Shown: positions 9,399 to 16,295 of the stretch, in pieces
Numbering within the stretch: the stretch's first letter is position 1
Layout of the letters: every line of letters begins with the position of its first letter
Source of the DNA: JAFMPW01 sp040830565
GTDB lineage: Bacteria; Bacteroidota; Bacteroidia; Flavobacteriales; Flavobacteriaceae
Assembly: GCA_040830565.1 (NCBI GenBank)
Contig: JBFOMC010000132.1
Span: 1-32,788, forward strand
Length of the DNA stretch: 32,788 nt
Direction of reading: 5' to 3'
Translations under genes and position numbers: made by a program
Notes under the pieces: generated by a model
The model's input: the letters and a program-made list of their open reading frames with translations, nothing else
What the model was told of the DNA's origin: nothing
Databases searched by the model: none

Positions 9399-9428
9399 CT
9401 GATGGGCCACATCATTGTGACCCATCAG
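9399..9428. other. Stem-loop between the M20 and Hsp20 genes
   Basis: CTGATGGG (9399-9406) pairs with CCCATCAG (9421-9428); inside, CAC (9408-9410) pairs with GTG (9417-9419) around ATCATT, leaving one C-A mismatch. The gene pair is convergent. There is no T tract on either side, so it is not a typical intrinsic terminator although it may stop transcripts or protect their 3' ends. Confidence 0.5.
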
Positions 9429-9454
9429 AACTAACCAACTAAACAAACCAACCA

Positions 9455-9482
9455 TTATGAAGGTCTGGAAGACACTTCATAA
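9455..9482 (-). terminator. Probable terminator of the Hsp20 gene
   Basis: TTATGAAG (9455-9462) pairs with CTTCATAA (9475-9482), continuing with GTCT/AGAC across one bulged A and a three-base loop. Read on the - strand it begins 12 bases after the Hsp20 stop codon and is followed by a T/G-rich run (TGGTTGGTTTGTTT). Confidence 0.55.
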
Positions 9483-9494
9483 TATTATCAATAT

Positions 9495-9923
9495 TTACTT
9501 TCCTATAGCAATCATACGTTTTGGCTTAGGAAGTGCTTCTTCTTTTTTAGGCAAGCTGAACTTCAAGACACCATCTATATATGTCGCTTTAATTTTATCT
9601 TCATCAATAGTTTCAGGAAGGGTAAAAGATCTTTTGAAAGAAGTAAACGAAAACTCCCTTCGGGTATAATGCTCATCCGAAACTTTGTTTTCAGCCTTAA
9701 CCTCTGCTGAAATAGTCAGAACATCATTGTCTACCTCAATACTGAAATCTTCCTTTTTCATTCCGGGAACCGCAAGGGCTATTTCAAAATCTCTCTCGCT
9801 CTCTTTGATATTTACAGCAGGAACATTTGTGTTGAAATTCTCAATTCCCCCAAACCAGTCTGGTTTAAAAATCTCATTCATTAAAGAAGGAAACAGCAAA
9901 TTGTTTCTTTTTACTATACTCAT
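9495..9923 (-). CDS. Small heat-shock protein, Hsp20/alpha-crystallin family
   Basis: Small heat-shock proteins bind unfolding proteins without ATP and hand them to refolding chaperones. The 142-residue protein has a short N-terminal arm, an alpha-crystallin domain (about 34-128) with the hallmark AVPGMKKEDFSIEVDNDVLTI and YIDGVLKFSLPK segments, and a C-terminal IAI motif (residues 138-140) used for oligomer assembly. It is cytoplasmic (no signal). It is convergent with the M20 gene. On the - strand a TATTTTTG element (10007-10014) lies 84 bases upstream of the start, a possible -7 box, with no clear partner. No CIRCE-like inverted repeat was seen. Confidence 0.95.
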   Translation of the reverse strand: MSIVKRNNLLFPSLMNEIFKPDWFGGIENFNTNVPAVNIKESERDFEIALAVPGMKKEDFSIEVDNDVLTISAEVKAENKVSDEHYTRREFSFTSFKRSFTLPETIDEDKIKATYIDGVLKFSLPKKEEALPKPKRMIAIGK

Positions 9924-10153
9924 CGCTAATATTATTTGTGCCGGTCTAAGGACGGGCTGTTAAACTTTTTTTCAATCAGTTTTTAATAGGCAAATGGTAT
10001 ACCAACCAAAAATATCTGTCGTTTTGTCCTATTCTCCCTGGTTTTAGATGCCATAATGGCGGGTTTTTGACCGAAAAATGTAAAAATTGCTACAGCCGAT
10101 GGGTTGAGGAGCGGGAGGTTATTAGCAGTACTGCTCGCGGGAGTTGAAATGAA

Positions 10154-10555
10154 TTAATTGTAATGCGCCTTGAAAATATTAATGAGTACGTCTGGAGGAA
10201 CTACCTTATTTGGATATTTGTGCATTACCATAAGAACCTGCTCTATGGCCGAGGGAGGTAAGCCCATACCTAATCCCAGGTTGTGAAGTTTTCCAATTTC
10301 CAATTGATGTTGCTCCTGATCTACGTTCATAAGTAATACGAGTCTGTGGAACTGAAGAATACGTTCTGCCTGTGTTTTCGGCATAATCTTCTCTACCTTG
10401 GTGTCAAGTAATTTATCAAAAGTCTCCTTATCCACACCCAGGTGTCCTGCTACCCCTAAAAGAAAATCATATTCCGAATCCTTTATTGCATGATCTGCCC
10501 TGGCAAAGGCGATCATCTCGGACAATATGCTTAGTTTTTCCTCGTAGGAACTCAT
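10154..10555 (-). CDS. TerB-like helical protein
   Basis: A 133-residue, cytoplasmic, mostly helical protein. The N-terminal pattern (KLSILSEMIAFARADHAIKDSEYDFL followed by a GVDKETFDKLL stretch) resembles the TerB/DjlA-type all-helical domain, in which an acidic loop (here ADHAIKDSE) separates two helices. Homologs are often called tellurite-resistance-like, but no tellurite genes are nearby and no such role should be assumed. It is transcribed divergently from the DUF1456 gene 134 bases away. Function unknown. Confidence 0.6.
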   Translation of the reverse strand: MSSYEEKLSILSEMIAFARADHAIKDSEYDFLLGVAGHLGVDKETFDKLLDTKVEKIMPKTQAERILQFHRLVLLMNVDQEQHQLEIGKLHNLGLGMGLPPSAIEQVLMVMHKYPNKVVPPDVLINIFKAHYN

Positions 10556-10657
10556 AATCAGATGTTTAGGTTGAGTGTCAATCGTACTTTAATATAACTA
10601 TAAAAATGACAGTTTCGTATAAAAATCAGGAAAACGAACTGTGAGGCTTCCTGCAAG

Positions 10658-10665
10658 TATATTTG
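10658..10665 (+). promoter_or_regulatory. Candidate -7 box (TATATTTG) for the DUF1456 gene
   Basis: TATATTTG fits the Bacteroidota TAnnTTTG -7 consensus and lies 24 bases before the ATG at 10690. No good TTTG box was found 19-21 bases upstream, so the call is moderate. Confidence 0.45.
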
Positions 10666-10689
10666 TAATATCTTAGGCAAAAGTACATT

Positions 10690-11040
10690 ATGACGAATAA
10701 CGACATACTAAAAAAATTGAGGGTCGCCTTAATGTTAAGAGATGACGAGATAGTAGAGATCCTAAAATTGGTAGATTTTAGAATTTCAAAAAGTGAGATT
10801 GGCGCATTTTGTCGAAGTGAAGGCCATCCCAAATACAAACCTTGCGGGGATCAGGTATTGCGGAATTTTCTTAACGGCCTGGTTATTCATCTTAGAGGAT
10901 CCAAAGAAAATCCCAAAAACCCCAAAGAGATCCTAAAAAAGAAGAAAGTCCACAGATCAAAAAACATCGGGAAATCCAAGTCGCCCAATAGTAGATCAGG
11001 CCTGGGAAAAGTGAAATACAAAAACAAAAAAAAATCCTGA
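10690..11040 (+). CDS. DUF1456 family protein, single-domain form with a basic tail
   Basis: Residues 1-68 (NNDILKKLRVALMLRDDEIV...FRISKSEIGAFCRSEGHPKY...CGDQVLRNFLNGL) match the DUF1456 domain, found twice in the E. coli YehS protein. Here only one copy is present, resembling the second YehS repeat. Residues 70-116 form a low-complexity tail very rich in Lys, Arg, Ser and Asn, which could bind nucleic acid; that is inference. The molecular role of the family is not established. The stop codon lies inside the left arm of a hairpin. Confidence 0.85.
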   Translation: MTNNDILKKLRVALMLRDDEIVEILKLVDFRISKSEIGAFCRSEGHPKYKPCGDQVLRNFLNGLVIHLRGSKENPKNPKEILKKKKVHRSKNIGKSKSPNSRSGLGKVKYKNKKKS

Positions 11041-11060
11041 GACCGATTCCGTCTCAGGAT
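11034..11060. terminator. Bidirectional terminator hairpin
   Basis: ATCCTGAGAC (11034-11043) pairs perfectly with GTCTCAGGAT (11051-11060) around a 7-base loop. Read on the - strand, after the secreted-protein gene ending at 11085, it is followed by a TTTTTTTGTTTTT run, a classical intrinsic terminator. On the + strand it overlaps the stop codon of the DUF1456 gene and has only a weak T run. Confidence 0.85.
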
Positions 11061-11084
11061 TTCGCATTATGTAACACTTGTTTC

Positions 11085-11417
11085 TTATTCTGTAATCCTT
11101 ACAGGGACCGTGTAGGTTCTACCTTCGCGATACTCCTGAAGATCCACTTTTTGATAGTTTAATCTGTTTTTGACAAAAGCTTCCAATACCTCGTTGTCTG
11201 TCTCAACTCTAAGTACTACAATTTCCTTATCCTGGTTAAGGGTAAACTTTACTTTTGCTGTTAAATCATCGTATTCAACAATAAAAGGATTGTTATCCAA
11301 AAGATCTCCGATCTGAGCGGATAAGGTTTTGTTCGGATTCTTTGGCTTGTCTACATTGGCAAAAAGAGTTCCTACTGAAAGTAGCATGGCTACAAAAAAT
11401 AAACTGAATTTTCTCAT
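11085..11417 (-). CDS. Small secreted protein, paralog A (TonB-C-terminal-like fold suspected)
   Basis: The 110-residue product starts with a signal peptide (MRKFSLFFVAMLLSVGTLFA) and should be periplasmic or outer-membrane associated. The mature part has a pattern of alternating strands (VKFTLNQDKEIVVLRVETDNEVLEAFVKNRLNYQKV...GRTYTVPVRITE) that recalls the strand-helix-strand layout of TonB C-terminal domains, without a membrane anchor or proline-rich spacer. This fold match is by eye. It is a paralog of the gene at 11651, with the same length, signal and conserved KNRLNY(Q/R)KV core. A shared promoter-like region precedes both. Function unknown. Confidence 0.75.
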   Translation of the reverse strand: MRKFSLFFVAMLLSVGTLFANVDKPKNPNKTLSAQIGDLLDNNPFIVEYDDLTAKVKFTLNQDKEIVVLRVETDNEVLEAFVKNRLNYQKVDLQEYREGRTYTVPVRITE

Positions 11418-11466
11418 GACGTTGTTTGTTTAATGATTGAATGATTAATTGATGAATATGTATAAA

Positions 11467-11493
11467 AGACGACCGAAATTTGAGAATGTTACA
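11467..11493 (-). promoter_or_regulatory. ECF-sigma-like promoter of paralog A
   Basis: On the - strand TGTAACA (complement of 11487-11493) is followed after 15 bases by CGTCT (complement of 11467-11471), about 50 bases before the ATG. The AAC core and the CGTC element resemble ECF sigma-factor -35 and -10 elements. The same arrangement precedes paralog B. ECF recognition is inferred. Confidence 0.5.
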
Positions 11494-11650
11494 TTGAACA
11501 TTAATTTTAACATAACTTTAATCAATACCTCCTTTCTTTAGATGCTGTAAAACTAGGATCGTTTTTTTAGAATACATAAACTCCTTATTAAGCTTAACTG
11601 TTATTTAAAATGCGTAACATTTAGGAAATAATTGTCTTTGTTCCCGAGCG

Positions 11651-11986
11651 TTAAGAGGTCACCAGAACAGGAAGCACATATCGTTTCCCTTCCACCCAAT
11701 TGCTAACAGTGACCTTTCTGTAATTAAGTCGATTCTTAATGATATGTTCCATATTCTCAGTATCTGCCTCGACTGCCAGGACTACGATCTCTTTATCTTC
11801 ATTGATCGTAAATAAGATCTTAGCTTTTAGATCCTCGTTCTTTACTTCAATGCTCTCATGCCCGATTAATTCTTTGACCTGAATGGCCAAACTTTTACCC
11901 GGTTTAGGCTTCTCTGACTCCCCTGCCCTAAGACCGGACAGCGATAGCAGCATTACAGCTGCCATGATGTAACTTAGTTTTCTCAT
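11651..11986 (-). CDS. Small secreted protein, paralog B (TonB-C-terminal-like fold suspected)
   Basis: The 111-residue product has a signal peptide (MRKLSYIMAAVMLLSLSGLRA) and aligns with the gene at 11085 over its whole length: KP(N/G)K(T/S)L..Q...L, the AKILFTINEDKEIVVLAVEAD strand pair, and KNRLNYRKV followed by a GKRYVLPV strand. The stretch suggests a small alpha/beta domain similar in layout to the TonB C-terminal domain; this is a visual match only. The two genes have separate promoters and lie 233 bases apart, consistent with a tandem duplication that included the control region. No function can be assigned. Confidence 0.75.
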   Translation of the reverse strand: MRKLSYIMAAVMLLSLSGLRAGESEKPKPGKSLAIQVKELIGHESIEVKNEDLKAKILFTINEDKEIVVLAVEADTENMEHIIKNRLNYRKVTVSNWVEGKRYVLPVLVTS

Positions 11987-12029
11987 GATGATGATTTTGA
12001 ATGTTAATTAATTGATGAATTTATTAAAG

Positions 12030-12056
12030 AGAAGACTAAAGTATAAGAATGTTACA
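12030..12056 (-). promoter_or_regulatory. ECF-sigma-like promoter of paralog B
   Basis: On the - strand TGTAACATTCT (TGTAACA is the complement of 12050-12056) precedes, after 15 bases, CTTCT (complement of 12030-12034), some 44 bases before the start codon. It aligns without gaps to the region before paralog A, and the leader also shares the segment ATTCATCAATTAAT. The -10 half differs from CGTCT by one base. Confidence 0.45.
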
Positions 12057-12174
12057 TCAATTAGAGTATTTAACTGTTAATTAACTATCTCTATAGTTAA
12101 TTTTATAATAATTTATCAGAAAAAGATTTAAAAGACTTTAGGCGGTTGATTGGGATAGGTATTACAAAGAAAAA

Positions 12175-12197
12175 AGCGGCGCTTATTAAACGCCGCT
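12175..12197 (-). terminator. sucC terminator
   Basis: AGCGGCG (12175-12181) pairs with CGCCGCT (12191-12197) around a 9-base loop. Read on the - strand it follows the sucC stop codon by about 28 bases and ends in TTTTTCTTTG, a clear intrinsic terminator. Confidence 0.85.
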
Positions 12198-12225
12198 ATA
12201 ATGTTTAAGAATATAGTCTGAGACT

Positions 12226-13419
12226 CTAACTAAGAACTTCCTTTACCTTATCCGCAGCCTCTTGAAATTGTACCGCTGAATGTACCGCGAGGCCCGAATT
12301 GTCTATAATTTCTTTGGCCAATTCCGCATTGGTACCCTGCAGCCTTACGATAATTGGCACCTTAATGGCATCTCCCATATTTTTATAGGCATCCACTACC
12401 CCCTGGGCTACTCTATCACAACGAACAATACCTCCAAAAATGTTGATAAGGATTGCTTTAACGGCGGGATCTTTCAAGATAATACGAAAGGCTTCTTCCA
12501 CTCTTTTGGCATCAGCTGTTCCGCCAACATCTAAGAAATTGGCAGGTTCTCCCCCAGCCATTTTTATAAGATCCATAGTTGCCATGGCGAGGCCTGCTCC
12601 ATTGACCATACAGCCAACGTTGCCATCCAGATCTACATAGTTCAGCCCCACAGCTCTCGCTTCTACCTCAATAGGGTTTTCTTCTCTGAGATCTCTCATC
12701 TCAGCATATTGTTTTCTTCTATATAGGGCATTGTCGTCGATTGAAACCTTGGCATCTACTGCCATGATTTTATCGTCCGAAGTTTTTAGTACCGGATTTA
12801 TCTCAAAGAGGCTGGCATCACTTTCTACATAAGCCTTATATAAGGAAGTGACGAACTTGGTCATTTCCTTAAAAGCTTTTCCTGACAGCCCCAGATTAAA
12901 GGCAACCTTTCTTGCCTGGAAGGGCAATAAACCGGTAGCCGGATCTATCTCTTCAGTAAAAATAAGATGAGGCGTATCCTCTGCTACCTGCTCGATATCC
13001 ATTCCTCCTTCTGTGGAGTACATGATCATATTTCTTGCAGTTCCCCTATTAAGTAAAACGGACATATAGAATTCATTGGTTTCACTCTCTCCGGGGTAGT
13101 AAACATCTTCTGCAATAAGTACCTGGTGAACCTTCTTTCCTTCAGCCGAAGTTTGAGGTGTAATAAGATTCATTCCAATGATATCTCCAGCGAGTTCCTC
13201 AACCTCTTGCAGGTTTTTAGCTAGTTTTACTCCCCCTCCCTTGCCGCGACCACCGGCATGGACCTGGGCTTTAATAACATGCCAGGAGGTTCCTGTTTCT
13301 CTGGTAAGTTGCTTGGCCGCCTCAACAGCTTCCTTTGCATTATGTGCCACTAATCCTCGTTGCACCTGTACTCCAAAACTTGCTAAAATTTCCTTTCCCT
13401 GATATTCGTGAAGATTCAT
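12226..13419 (-). CDS. sucC: Succinyl-CoA ligase (ADP-forming) beta subunit
   Basis: SucC forms, with SucD, the TCA-cycle enzyme that interconverts succinyl-CoA and succinate with nucleotide triphosphate synthesis. The start at 13419 (MNLHEYQGKEILASFGV) gives the usual 397 residues; the frame stays open 42 codons further but that part has no family match. An ATP-grasp domain holds the glycine loop HAGGRGKGGG and the metal-binding SLFEINPV; the C-terminal ligase domain shows NGAGLAMATMDLIK, NFLDVGGTA and NIFGGIVRCD. sucD is not adjacent, as is common in Bacteroidota. A TATTTTTG box lies 24 bases upstream of the start. Confidence 0.98.
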   Translation of the reverse strand: MNLHEYQGKEILASFGVQVQRGLVAHNAKEAVEAAKQLTRETGTSWHVIKAQVHAGGRGKGGGVKLAKNLQEVEELAGDIIGMNLITPQTSAEGKKVHQVLIAEDVYYPGESETNEFYMSVLLNRGTARNMIMYSTEGGMDIEQVAEDTPHLIFTEEIDPATGLLPFQARKVAFNLGLSGKAFKEMTKFVTSLYKAYVESDASLFEINPVLKTSDDKIMAVDAKVSIDDNALYRRKQYAEMRDLREENPIEVEARAVGLNYVDLDGNVGCMVNGAGLAMATMDLIKMAGGEPANFLDVGGTADAKRVEEAFRIILKDPAVKAILINIFGGIVRCDRVAQGVVDAYKNMGDAIKVPIIVRLQGTNAELAKEIIDNSGLAVHSAVQFQEAADKVKEVLS

Positions 13420-13443
13420 AAAATTCTGTCTTAGGTTCGACTG

Positions 13444-13451
13444 CAAAAATA
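13444..13451 (-). promoter_or_regulatory. Candidate -7 box for sucC
   Basis: The - strand reads TATTTTTG here, a match to TAnnTTTG, 24 bases before the sucC ATG. No TTTG box is visible at the expected distance upstream. Confidence 0.45.
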
Positions 13452-13563
13452 GGAAACGCACTTCACTTACACTAATGATTTGACGTGCTAGAATAGAATT
13501 TGAAACATTTTGGGAATTGAATCTCAGAATGCAATGGAATTGCACTAAACGTAGGTAACTTGA

Positions 13564-13648
13564 AACGCAAGGTTCGCAAAGGAATACGCGGGGGGCGCAA
13601 GGAGAATTGAGGAACTGAGGAATCGAAGAATTGATTATTGATTATTGG
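13564..13648. repeat. Degenerate short repeat patch
   Basis: From 13564 to 13602 the bases repeat a CGCAAGG-like unit about four times (CGCAAGG, CGCAAAGG, CGCGG, CGCAAGG); from 13602 to 13648 a GAATTGAGG-like unit follows, ending in TTGATTATTGATTATTGG. It sits in the gap between sucC and the LON-domain gene. It looks like a dispersed non-coding repeat; copies elsewhere cannot be checked here. Confidence 0.5.
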
Positions 13649-13651
13649 AAG

Positions 13652-14290
13652 CTAGACTTTAAAATCCTTAAAGTCTAACGGATCAAAGTTTCTAAAGTGT
13701 CCATTCATGTCAATAATCTCCTTCGTCCTGTTCACTTCTTTTAATACCTGAATAGTCCCTATTAAATGTGCTTTTATGAAGCCGAGTCGCTCACTTTCCC
13801 TTGGAAGTTGCAACAGTTCGTATTCCTGTTCAAAAGACAGACCCATTTTATGTGCCAAAGTGTAGCTATTGAACAAATCAACTGGCATGGCGGTAAAGGG
13901 AACGTCCATCAGCTTATAAAGTTCTTCAATCTTGGAAAGGACCTCTAGCTTGGTCTCTTTTTCGCCATCATTTACATTATCAAGAAATTGTACTACTCCA
14001 CCAGCATAACTCTTTCCATCCATTTCATTGTCAAAAGTAAGTACTCTAAAAACCTGTCTGGCGACACAGACCACATCCATAGCCCCGCTTTCGTAAGTAG
14101 TAACTACTTCCATCAACTGCACCTCAGTCCCAAAGGCGATACTATCGTGAATATAAACAGGGATTCCGAAAGTAACTGCCTCCGATCTGCAATCGTTGAT
14201 CAGCTCTTTATAACGGTCTTCAAAAATATGGAGCGGAACCTTCTCTCCGGGAAAGAAGACAGATTGCAAAGGAAACATGGGTAATTTCAT
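13652..14290 (-). CDS. LON substrate-binding-domain protein
   Basis: The 212-residue protein consists of the N-terminal LON domain alone: MKLPMFPLQSVFFPGEKVPLHIFEDRYKELI is the typical opening, followed by a beta-rich part and a helical end (about 115-190). There is no AAA+ or protease domain, so it is not Lon protease; family members are thought to bind proteins or peptides. It is cytoplasmic and convergent with nothing: sucC lies downstream on the same strand. A 10-base perfect hairpin (13653-13677) overlaps its last codons. Two short hairpins lie in its leader. Precise function is unknown. Confidence 0.88.
   Translation of the reverse strand: MKLPMFPLQSVFFPGEKVPLHIFEDRYKELINDCRSEAVTFGIPVYIHDSIAFGTEVQLMEVVTTYESGAMDVVCVARQVFRVLTFDNEMDGKSYAGGVVQFLDNVNDGEKETKLEVLSKIEELYKLMDVPFTAMPVDLFNSYTLAHKMGLSFEQEYELLQLPRESERLGFIKAHLIGTIQVLKEVNRTKEIIDMNGHFRNFDPLDFKDFKV
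13653..13677 (-). other. Hairpin over the end of the LON-domain gene
   Basis: TAGACTTTAA (13653-13662) pairs perfectly with TTAAAGTCTA (13668-13677) around AATCC. It spans the codons for the terminal DFKDFKV and the stop codon. No T tract follows on the - strand, so termination here is possible but not certain. Confidence 0.45.
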
Positions 14291-14311
14291 CTGTTTATTT
14301 TTAGTATTTTA

Positions 14312-14371
14312 ATTGGCCAGGTGTAATTCGCCAATACCCTCTCGGTGAGCATCAAGATAGGTTCTGGCTCA
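14312..14371 (-). other. Two small hairpins in the leader of the LON-domain gene
   Basis: ATTGGC (14312-14317) pairs with GCCAAT (14330-14335), and TGAGC (14346-14350) with GCTCA (14367-14371). Both lie upstream of the gene starting at 14290. They do not resemble a riboswitch known to me; chance pairing is possible. Confidence 0.25.
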
Positions 14372-14491
14372 TTTTATACAAGAATTTTTCTTAAAAGTAC
14401 GAAGCATGAAAATATGTGGCAAACCTTCCGCTTAAATTCGCTGTTATAAATATAACAAATTGTTGTATTATTCTATTCAGGAACAACTTTT

Positions 14492-14523
14492 TTTGTGGAA
14501 CACAGTCAGGTGTCCTAGTTTTG
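14492..14523 (+). promoter_or_regulatory. lysA promoter, Bacteroidota type
   Basis: TTTG (14492-14495), a 20-base spacer and TAGTTTTG (14516-14523) match the TTTG/TAnnTTTG consensus for the primary sigma factor of this phylum. The ATG follows 17 bases after the -7 box, giving a short leader. This is the clearest promoter in the window. Confidence 0.75.
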
Positions 14524-14540
14524 CGCTAAAGAGCTAATAG

Positions 14541-15782
14541 ATGAAATCCTCAGATTTACTAAGTATTGCGAAAAAATTCGGTGACCCGGTATACGTATAT
14601 GATTCTGAAAAGATCATTTCTCAATTTAATCGACTCACCAAGGCTTTTGGGAGTGTTCAGAAATTAAAACTGAATTATGCCGCCAAAGCCCTCTCCAACA
14701 TTGCCATTCTGCGATTAATGAACAGTTTGGGTAGCGGCCTGGATACTGTGTCCATACAGGAAGTGCAGCTCGGATTGCTAGCGGGTTTCAGGCCGGAAGA
14801 TATCATCTTTACCCCTAACGGGGTTTCTCTGGAGGAAATTGAAGAGGCGGCAGCCCTCGGGGTGCGAATAAACATTGATAATCTGTCAATTCTGGAACAG
14901 TTTGGAAGTAAGCATCCCGATATTCCTGTTTGCATCCGCATTAATCCACATGTGATGGCGGGCGGAAATTCGAATATTTCTGTGGGGCATATCGATTCAA
15001 AATTTGGTATTAGTATTCATCAAATCCCTCATTTGCTACGAATCGTTGATCTCACTAAAATGTCTATCAACGGGATTCATATGCATACGGGAAGTGATAT
15101 TCTGGATATCGATGTATTCCTATACGCTTCGGAAATCCTGTTTGAGACGGCAAAGAATTTTAAAAATCTCGAATTTATCGACTTCGGTAGTGGCTTTAAA
15201 GTACCCTACAAAGAAGGCGACATTCAAACTAACATAGAAGAGCTGGGACAAAAGCTCGGAGGTCGTTTTAATGATTTCTGTAGGGAGTACGGTCGGGAAC
15301 TGACACTTGCCTTTGAACCCGGGAAATTCCTGGTAAGCGAGGCGGGTTATTTTCTGGCCAAGGTCAATGTGGTAAAACAAACCACCTCTACAGTGTTTGC
15401 AGGCGTTGATTCTGGTTTTAATCACTTGATTAGGCCTATGTTATATGGAGCAAATCACCAGATCTTAAACATCTCTAATCCCAAGGGTCGCGAACGCTAT
15501 TACTCTGTTGTAGGCTACATTTGTGAAACTGATACCTTTGGGAATAACAGAAGAATTAATGAAATAAGTGAGGGCGACATTTTATGTTTTAAAAATGCCG
15601 GAGCGTATTGCTTTACGATGGCAAGTAACTACAACTCCAGGTTTAGACCTCCCGAAGTGCTATGGCATAAAGGTAAAGCCGTATTAATTCGTCAGAGGGA
15701 GACCTTTGATGATCTTATAAAAACACAGGTGGACGTAAAGGAGCTCTTTGAAAAAAAGGGTAAGAAAGTTGCCGTCAAATAA
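14541..15782 (+). CDS. lysA: Diaminopimelate decarboxylase
   Basis: LysA removes CO2 from meso-diaminopimelate to make lysine, the last step of the pathway, using PLP. The protein has 413 residues, a normal length. Landmarks: PLP lysine K49 in NYAAKALSN, SVGHIDSKFGI, GIHMHTGSDI, the glycine loop DFGSGFK, EPGKFLVSEAG, CETDTFG with the catalytic Cys, and NAGAYCFTMASNYNSR near the end. The DUF3995 gene starts 24 bases after it and is probably co-transcribed. Ornithine/arginine decarboxylases share the fold but the CETDTFG and HTGS forms favour LysA. Confidence 0.95.
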   Translation: MKSSDLLSIAKKFGDPVYVYDSEKIISQFNRLTKAFGSVQKLKLNYAAKALSNIAILRLMNSLGSGLDTVSIQEVQLGLLAGFRPEDIIFTPNGVSLEEIEEAAALGVRINIDNLSILEQFGSKHPDIPVCIRINPHVMAGGNSNISVGHIDSKFGISIHQIPHLLRIVDLTKMSINGIHMHTGSDILDIDVFLYASEILFETAKNFKNLEFIDFGSGFKVPYKEGDIQTNIEELGQKLGGRFNDFCREYGRELTLAFEPGKFLVSEAGYFLAKVNVVKQTTSTVFAGVDSGFNHLIRPMLYGANHQILNISNPKGRERYYSVVGYICETDTFGNNRRINEISEGDILCFKNAGAYCFTMASNYNSRFRPPEVLWHKGKAVLIRQRETFDDLIKTQVDVKELFEKKGKKVAVK

Positions 15783-15806
15783 TTCATAAGAGGAAATCAC
15801 CAAGTA

Positions 15807-16226
15807 TTGAAATTCCTGGCTTTTCTTGAGGGATCTTTATTCTTTTTGCTCTCTATGCTGCATTTTTATTGGGCCTTGGGAGGAAAATGGGGATTCTTAG
15901 CAAGTCTTCCAACAACCAAACAGGGAAAGACCGTGCTCAATCCAAAAAAAATTGATAGTACATTGGTTGGTCTATTTCTACTCGCCTTTACTGTCTTTTA
16001 TTTCAATCTGATTTTTACCTTTTTTCATCTACCTTCTCAGAGCAATAAGTATATTGGATGGAGTATAGCCCTTCTCTTTCTGATCAGGGCGGTCGGAGAT
16101 TTTAAATACATCGGTTTTTTTAAGAAAATTAAGGAAACTGCTTTCGCCAAAATGGATCAGAACTACTTTTCTCCACTTTGTCTTACCATAGCGATCATAG
16201 CTCTTTTACTACCTCTTCTGAACTAA
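15807..16226 (+). CDS. DUF3995-type small membrane protein
   Basis: The 139-residue protein has about four hydrophobic segments (near 5-25, 50-72, 82-98, 120-138) and matches the DUF3995 pattern (LHFYWALGGKWG near the N-terminus). It lies in the inner membrane; function unknown. The start codon is TTG at 15807: no ATG occurs in frame between the lysA stop and this point, the next ATG is at residue 17 inside the first membrane segment, and a purine-rich AGAGGAAA lies upstream at 15789-15796. It follows lysA by 24 bases, so an operon is likely. Confidence 0.75.
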   Translation: MKFLAFLEGSLFFLLSMLHFYWALGGKWGFLASLPTTKQGKTVLNPKKIDSTLVGLFLLAFTVFYFNLIFTFFHLPSQSNKYIGWSIALLFLIRAVGDFKYIGFFKKIKETAFAKMDQNYFSPLCLTIAIIALLLPLLN

Positions 16227-16252
16227 TCAAAATATTCTACCTTATTTTTCGT

Positions 16253-16260
16253 TAGTTTTG
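16253..16260 (+). promoter_or_regulatory. Candidate -7 box for the thioredoxin-like gene
   Basis: TAGTTTTG matches TAnnTTTG and lies 35 bases before the ATG at 16296. It is the same octamer as in the lysA promoter, but no upstream TTTG was found at 19-21 bases. Confidence 0.45.
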
Positions 16261-16295
16261 GTACAGTATTTGGACTAATCCCTCAAAAATATACG

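Noticed and set aside
10111..10143. GCGGGAG direct repeats and GCAGTACTGC palindrome
   Set aside because: Short, single occurrence after the TerB-like gene, and not linked to a start site.
10154..10555. Tellurite-resistance function for the TerB-like protein
   Set aside because: Only the fold resemblance supports it; no other ter genes are present.
11070..11076. TGTAACA on the + strand after the DUF1456 gene
   Set aside because: There is no CGTCT at the matching distance and no gene downstream on that strand.
11613..11619. CGTAACA on the + strand between the twin genes
   Set aside because: The spacing to a TGTCT-like element is 13, and no + strand gene follows.
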